Source of the DNA: Pyricularia pennisetigena
Lineage: Eukaryota; Ascomycota; Sordariomycetes; Magnaporthales; Pyriculariaceae
Assembly: GCF_004337985.1 (NCBI RefSeq)
Contig: NW_021940918.1
Span: 3,560,985 to 3,624,984, forward strand
Direction: 5' to 3'
DNA: 64,000 nucleotides
Position 1 is the stretch's first letter; every line of letters begins with the position of its first letter. Below, piece after piece: positions 59,361 to 64,000 of the stretch. Position numbers and translations under genes: made by a program. Under the pieces are notes generated by a model that was not told where the DNA came from, ran no database searches, and worked only from the letters and a program-made list of their open reading frames with translations.

Positions 59361-59558
59361 CTAAATCCTTTTAAACCAATTTTGGCCCAGCAAGATACAG
59401 TGGGAGGAAAGTCCTCCCAATACCCATATATGGAGGGGAATAAATAAAAATCCAATATTAACATTAACCAATGCAAATTTATCGATTAATGCAATACCGT
59501 TATCTGCTATTCGAATTTTCCAAGGTCGTTTTGCTGTTTTTAAATCCAATCCCAACAA
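59361..59558 (-). pseudogene. Retropepsin-like protease remnant
   Basis: The open stretch contains ALIDKFALVNVN (the place of ALIDTGA) and ends HCILLGQNWFKRI, matching the ILGxxW motif that closes Ty3/gypsy proteases. It is in the gag frame. Confidence 0.55.
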
Positions 59559-60917
59559 TATTACGATGGGCGGAGGGAATATGTCGATAGTAAAACCGCT
59601 GTCGATAAATGCCCAAAAAAGACCTTTACCGTTAATGCCTGTTTTAATATATTATAAATGGGGTAATCCGGTTTCCTTTAATATTAATGGGATTTTATAT
59701 CCCTGTTCGACGGCAGGAAAAATTATTACCGCTGTCGTTCCATCCAAAAATAGCGTTAAATTAGGCAAATTGGGATTAGGAGGCAGTAGGTTTAACGATT
59801 TGCACATTTTAACTAACAGTTATATATTACCATTTTCCTTTAAATGATTAATCCTTTCTGCTCTCCTTTTTTTGGGTTTAATTATTTCCATTAAATCGGC
59901 CTGGATTTGTGGAAAAGCGTTAACCAGATTCAATATGCTGACATTAATTTCGGTATTCCTCATTAAATTAGTAATATCGATTTACTTATGGTTATAAATA
60001 CCGCTAATAGCTTTATTTTTTATTTGTTTTGTAAACGCGGTTTTTTTAAAAGCTTTTTTTATTTTCCTCGAAATAATTTGTACATTTCGATCGTTAATAC
60101 TTTTTTTTTGAAATTTTTTAATAATATTATTAATTTATTTATTCGTCAAACGACCTAATCCCCTTTTAAAAATTTGTCCCGGCCGCGGAACAGGTTCCAC
60201 AAATGGGGCTTAAACAGGTGGAATCCCAGGTCCTTATCGTCGGTTAATAGGAGGCCAAGCACAAGTGGGAGGGTTATAAATATCCAAAACTATAGGGGGA
60301 GTAGTAGGATTATATAAGGGAATTGGTTATTTGTAATTCTCCGGAAGGGCAATTTCGGCACGTCGGCGTTTGCGGCCTTCCTCGCCATAAATTAGGGTAT
60401 ATCCCTTTTTTTCCTCGTATTTATTAATAAATCGACGTATATTTTTTCCTTTTATAATAACGGAACCGTAAGCGATTACATTAGTTTGGGCGTCGTATTT
60501 TAATTTTTCGGCCTTATCGTAATACCTAATAATTCGGGCTATTTGGCCGCGGTTACGGTTTTATACTTGGTTTTGGGGGGCGTTACGGTTTTAAAAAGGA
60601 CCCGGAATATAATTCCCGCTTTACTAATTTGGGCTTTAGTTTTAAGGAACGGGACGGGTACCTTTTTTCCTTTTAAATTGGTTTCGTCGTTTAGCACGTT
60701 TAGTTCGAATTTTGTCCCAATCCATCGGTTATGGGCAATTTTTGGATAAATAATCTGCACCGCAATTGTTATATTCGAAACGCCGAGGGTATTAAAAATA
60801 GTTACCGTCACCGAAAAATCGGCCACGGCCACCGCCATTGTAATTGTAAATACCATATTATCCAATATTACGCCGTTATCCCGAAAACTGGTTATGGATT
60901 AACTGATTTTGGGTAAT

Positions 60918-61634
60918 TTAAAGGACGAGGCCCTCGAATTTATTGGCCAAATTATTTATTATATTTTTCCAATTATTAATTTTAATAGGTCCCAGGTCGC
61001 GATTATTAAACTCGTTTCCAAAACCGCCGACTATTCCTTTAAATAATTTCACAACTTTTTGCAGGGAACAGTGTATGTTTAAAATCGTTTTTTGCAAATT
61101 TATTAAACTTTTTATAACCAAAAAATCCTTAAACCGTTACTTTATATCGAATCCTAATTTTCCATTAACCATATTAATAATTAGGTTGCTGGCCAAAATA
61201 TTGCGGATTATTGGGTCTAATATTCGGTGGCCGAACTTTTCGGTTTTTTTAACGTATTTAAACAGGGGTTTACCGGGTTTTTTTTTAAATAATATTACTT
61301 CGGTTGTAAAATAAGCTCCAATTACCAGGTCGTTTTCATCAAATTGGAAACGAATTTTAAAAACGTCCGAAAACCCTTTCCAATTTTGTCGTAAACAATG
61401 TTTAACCTCGTATATATACCAGGTTTGGGCTTTACCCCGAAAACCGGTTTTAAACAGGGACAGTTTGGTACGTTTAAAAATTTTAAAATTAGCAAATTCT
61501 ATAATACGAAACATTATTTCCACCCAATTTATATAATTATTTGCGATTTCCCTGGGTCCACCTGTAAAAATGTTTAACAAAATCCCTGCCATTATAATAT
61601 ATCGGATCGGTATTTTTCTTATCGGGTTTTGCAA
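60918..61634 (-). pseudogene. Gag remnant of the LTR element
   Basis: The 165-codon open frame at 61137-61634 and its in-frame continuation at 60918-61121 carry Gag traits: NIFTGGPREIANNYINWVEIM, then GKAQTWYIYEVKH followed by WKGFSDVFKIRFQF, the WY...W..F pattern of retrotransposon Gag. No intact zinc knuckle seen. Confidence 0.75.
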
Positions 61635-62419
61635 CTTTTTCGAAAAGTGTCCGTAATTTTAAAATATTACAGTTTTTTGGATATAAGCGAGTTTTAAAGT
61701 TAAATTTCTATTATTAAGGTCCAAATAATTTGGGGTTCCGTTTCCAAAATTTTAATCGAAAGGAAATATTTTTTCGGGAAAAGGTGGTAATTCGTTTTTA
61801 ATTTCTGGTTTTTTCTGCTAAAAAGTAAAAAATAATATGGGTTTATTACGGATACTGGTAGGTAATACCGGTAAATTTAATCAATTCCTCCACAAAATTG
61901 GGCGAATTTCAATTAACGACTATTATCCCACAAAATATTGTCGCTCCCAATTTCGGAAGGGGTTATTAATAATTTTGGGTAATTCGAAGGGAATAAACAA
62001 ATAATTAAACGATGTTAAAAATATTAATCGATTTTTACTGGTTATCCAACGACTTAACCAAATTATTTTCCGTTTTTAATTAATTTTTCGTTTTCGTCCT
62101 AAATTTCGAGGCGTATTTTTGCAAAATTTTTTTCGGAATTCTGCTTTTTCAATATCGTATTAACGTGTTCGGAAACTCCTTTTTTTTACAGGGGAATCAG
62201 GCTTTTCGATAACGAATTTATAACAATCACAGGCGTGGCAAAAGCGAAAAAACCGTCGGTATATTCCGCAAACCAACCACCCAATTTTTAAAAATTGGTA
62301 ACAGCTTCAAACGTGGTTGTTCGACCAACCGACCAATCGACGTGGGTGTTCGGATTGTAAAGTATTCGGTTATTAATATCGACGTCGAGTAAATTTAATG
62401 TATAAAAGCAGCTAATTTC

Positions 62420-62432
62420 GCCGGAACCTCCA
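62420..62432 (-). other. Primer-binding site of the LTR element
   Basis: Three nt inside the 5' LTR the minus strand reads TGGAGGTTCCGGC, which begins with TGG as required to pair with a tRNA 3'-CCA end. The tRNA was not identified. Confidence 0.65.
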
Positions 62433-62435
62433 AAA

Positions 62436-62630
62436 TGAAACCATGGAAAATAATTCCATAGAAGAAATGGTAAATCGTGCTCTGATTCGTACCTAAAAAG
62501 TGCGTGTCGTGGAGCTACGTAAATTACCGAACCTAAGCCGAGGCTTAACTCTGTTCTAAACCTCAGAATGGTCATGTGAAAATAAACGTGATCCCCTGTG
62601 GCCTTTTCTGAGAATAACCACAACCCCACA
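62436..62630 (-). repeat. 5' LTR (right copy)
   Basis: 195 bp, same termini as the left copy. It holds the T state at three of the 11 differing sites. Its outer edge is 158 bp upstream of the NUO-40 start codon, so LTR regulatory sequence could influence that gene. Confidence 0.95.
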
Positions 62631-62634
62631 AAAC
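62631..62634. other. Target-site duplication, right copy (AAAC)
   Basis: Matches 50752-50755 exactly and directly follows the right LTR. Confidence 0.7.
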
Positions 62635-62637
62635 GCC

Positions 62638-62681
62638 ATTGGCCCCACACGTGACCGTGCCAGTGAGCTCGAAGCAATTGG
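62638..62681. promoter_or_regulatory. Two inverted CCAAT boxes upstream of NUO-40
   Basis: ATTGG occurs at 62638-62642, only 4 bp beyond the target-site duplication, and at 62677-62681. The HAP/CCAAT-binding complex drives respiratory genes in fungi. Function here is inference from short matches. Confidence 0.35.
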
Positions 62682-62788
62682 CAAGCCGCATCCCGAATCG
62701 TCACCACCAAGAAGCTCCTGGCGACCAGCTTATCGACCCAATTGAACCGCCAAAGCCTCTGCCGCCGTCCATCAACACGTTGGCAAGC

Positions 62789-63973
62789 ATGTCGGCCTTT
62801 CCGACCGCAGTGCGGTCAACGCAAAAGCTCGCCCAGAGCGTAGTTCGACGACAGCCGCTCTCCGACGTTGCCATTACGCGAACCGGAAAGCCAATCATCC
62901 GAACCCAAGGTGGAAGGTAGGTGCCGAATCTATGGCCCAACTACCTCGAGTAGTTTTAGAGGAAGCTTCATGAAGCTAAGCTAACCGTCTCGCCTATCTT
63001 TTTCTGCGTATAGGTCATCCATTGGAGGTGAGATGCCGAACGGGAGAATGCCCTCCGAAGCTGGTGCGATCATAATCTAACGACGAGTTACCGCAGGCCA
63101 CACGGCCACTGTCTTTGGTGCCACCGGCCAGTTGGGACGCTATATTGTCAACAGACTAGGTTCGCCAGCCCTACCCATTATACCGACAACGCGATACGAC
63201 AACACTGAAAAATGTATTGGAATGGGGTTCCGACGCTGACAAGTCCGCTTGAACAGCCCGGCAAGGATGTACTGTGGTGATCCCTTTCAGGGAGGAGATG
63301 GCCAAGCGCCATCTCAAGCTTACCGGTGATCTTGGGCGTGTTGTCTTCATGGTAGGGGTTCATCATTTGGCCGACGCAGCATCCTCAATGGCACGTTCTG
63401 ACTGGCGTTCTACAGGAGTGGGACCTACGCAACACTGCTTCGATCGAGGAGAGCGTGAGGCATTCGGACGTTGTCTACAACCTTGTTGGGAGGAATTACC
63501 CCACAAAGTATGTCGTCTTTTGAATACGGGCCAGTTGCAGGGTCATCATTTGCAATGGCCTTTACTGACTAGACCCAGGAACTTTTCTCTCGAAGACGTT
63601 CACGTCGAGGGCGCAGAGCGGATTGCCGAAGCTGTGGCCAAGTACGATGTCGACAGGTTTATCCACGTCTCGTCACACAACGCCAGCCTCGATTCGCCAT
63701 CAGAATTCTTCAGGACCAAGGTGAGGCTCACTGGATGAACGGCTGGCTAGCTGCGTAGGAACCACGGGCATCTGTAGCACGCGCATACTGACTTGATTTA
63801 TTGCTGGACGCCAGGCTCGTGGTGAGCAAGTCGTCCGCAGCATTTTCCCTGAGACGACCATCGTCCGCCCGGCACCTCTATTCGGTTTCGAGGATAACCT
63901 TCTCCTGAAGCTCGCCAGCGTTGTCAACCTGTTTACTTCGAACCACATGCAGCAGAGGTTCAACCCTGTCCAC
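62789..63973 (+). CDS. nuo-40: NADH:ubiquinone oxidoreductase 40 kDa subunit (NDUFA9/NUO-40), 3' end off window
   Basis: Accessory subunit of mitochondrial complex I with an atypical short-chain dehydrogenase fold binding NADPH. Model: join(62789..62916,63014..63027,63097..63159,63257..63351,63416..63507,63579..63720,63815..>63973), 231 codons so far. The start MSAFPTAVRSTQKLAQSVVRRQ gives a mitochondrial presequence; an in-frame ATG at 62639 would add 50 residues without such character. The Rossmann motif is G55xxG58xxG61 in TVFGATGQLG. Then come GCTVVIPFREEMAKRHLKLTGDLGRVVF, DVVYNLVGRNYPTKNFSLEDVHVEGAERIAE, FIHVSSHNA, and RSIFPETTIVRPAPLFG. Exon 2 is a 14-nt microexon. The gene continues past the edge; roughly 140 residues are missing. 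Confidence 0.95.
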
Positions 63974-63983
63974 GTGAGTCTTG

Positions 63984-64000
63984 CCCCCCCCCCCCCCCCC
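63984..64000 (+). repeat. Homopolymer C17 tract at window end
   Basis: The last 17 bases are all C, within the intron that begins at 63974. It is unlike the A/T tracts elsewhere in the window. Confidence 0.9.

Larger units (their letters stand above)
50756..62630 (-). mobile_element. 11.9 kb Ty3/gypsy-type LTR retrotransposon, RIP-decayed, with an extra third ORF
   Basis: The element is bounded by 195-bp direct repeats (TG...CA) and AAAC duplications, and it points toward RPN7. On the minus strand the order is 5' LTR (62436-62630), primer-binding site, gag, protease, reverse transcriptase (YVDD), RNase H, integrase, an unassigned long frame, polypurine tract, 3' LTR (50756-50950). RNase H before integrase is the Ty3/gypsy order. 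The interior is very AT-rich and full of TAA/TAG codons where Gln or Trp is expected, while CG and CC contexts are retained, which matches RIP-like C-to-T decay. The boundary to normal composition coincides with the LTRs. Gag and protease traces share one frame, RT-RNase H-integrase a second, and the extra ORF the third. No function is likely for this copy's proteins. Confidence 0.93.

Noticed and set aside
50756..62630. Centromere-like AT-rich block
   Set aside because: The AT-rich DNA is fully explained by one LTR element with its own termini and target duplication.
1..64000. CRISPR arrays, prophage, or bacterial operons
   Set aside because: The gene structure is eukaryotic throughout; no spaced identical repeats were found.

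Overview
This is a 64 kb piece of nuclear DNA from a filamentous ascomycete, most likely a Sordariomycete. Genes are split by short GT-AG introns (about 50-130 bp) with CTAAC/CTGAC-type branch sites, coding DNA is GC-rich, and proteins such as Pom152, the Skn7-type regulator, fungal Rbd2 and the NUO-40 complex I subunit read clearly. One block of AT-rich, C-to-T-decayed repeat DNA looks like repeat-induced point mutation (RIP). All gene models were built by hand from splice signals and checked for reading-frame closure.

Layout. 1-4480 (-): UDP-glucose:glycoprotein glucosyltransferase (3' end cut by the window edge), divergent from coatomer alpha (5354-9388, +). Then come Rpn12 (10016-11003, -), a UCH-family deubiquitinase (11696-13489, -), nucleoporin Pom152 (14946-18997, +), a 5.2 kb gap, the Skn7-type HSF/response regulator (24250-26820, +), eIF2B epsilon (30411-32772, +), a HAD/RGG protein of the 'Swiss Army Knife' RNA-repair-like family (33518-35632, -), a broken single-exon gene with three in-frame stops (36258-38012, -), a Bud20/ZNF593 zinc-finger protein (38568-39046, -), mitochondrial aconitase (41111-43706, +), rhomboid Rbd2 (44729-45908, +), GPI transamidase subunit Gaa1 (46432-48555, +), Rpn7 (49038-50306, -), a complete LTR retrotransposon (50756-62630, -), and the 5' part of the complex I 40 kDa subunit gene (62789-63973, +).

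Function. Most of the window is housekeeping: ER quality control, COPI traffic and GPI anchoring (UGGT, COPA, Gaa1, Rbd2); proteasome (Rpn12, Rpn7 and a UCH enzyme of the Uch37 type); translation and ribosome assembly (Gcd6, Bud20); and mitochondrial metabolism (aconitase, NUO-40). No operon-like or biosynthetic cluster logic is visible.

The unusual part is the 11.9 kb Ty3/gypsy-type element inserted in the divergent promoter between rpn7 and nuo-40. It has 195 bp LTRs, a 4 bp target duplication, a primer-binding site and a polypurine tract. Beyond gag-protease-RT-RNase H-integrase it carries a third same-strand reading frame of about 1,300 codons between integrase and the 3' LTR. I cannot assign that frame to any family. 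It is broken only by TAA/TAG codons, as expected from C-to-T decay of Gln (and some Trp) codons. This is the best candidate for something undescribed.
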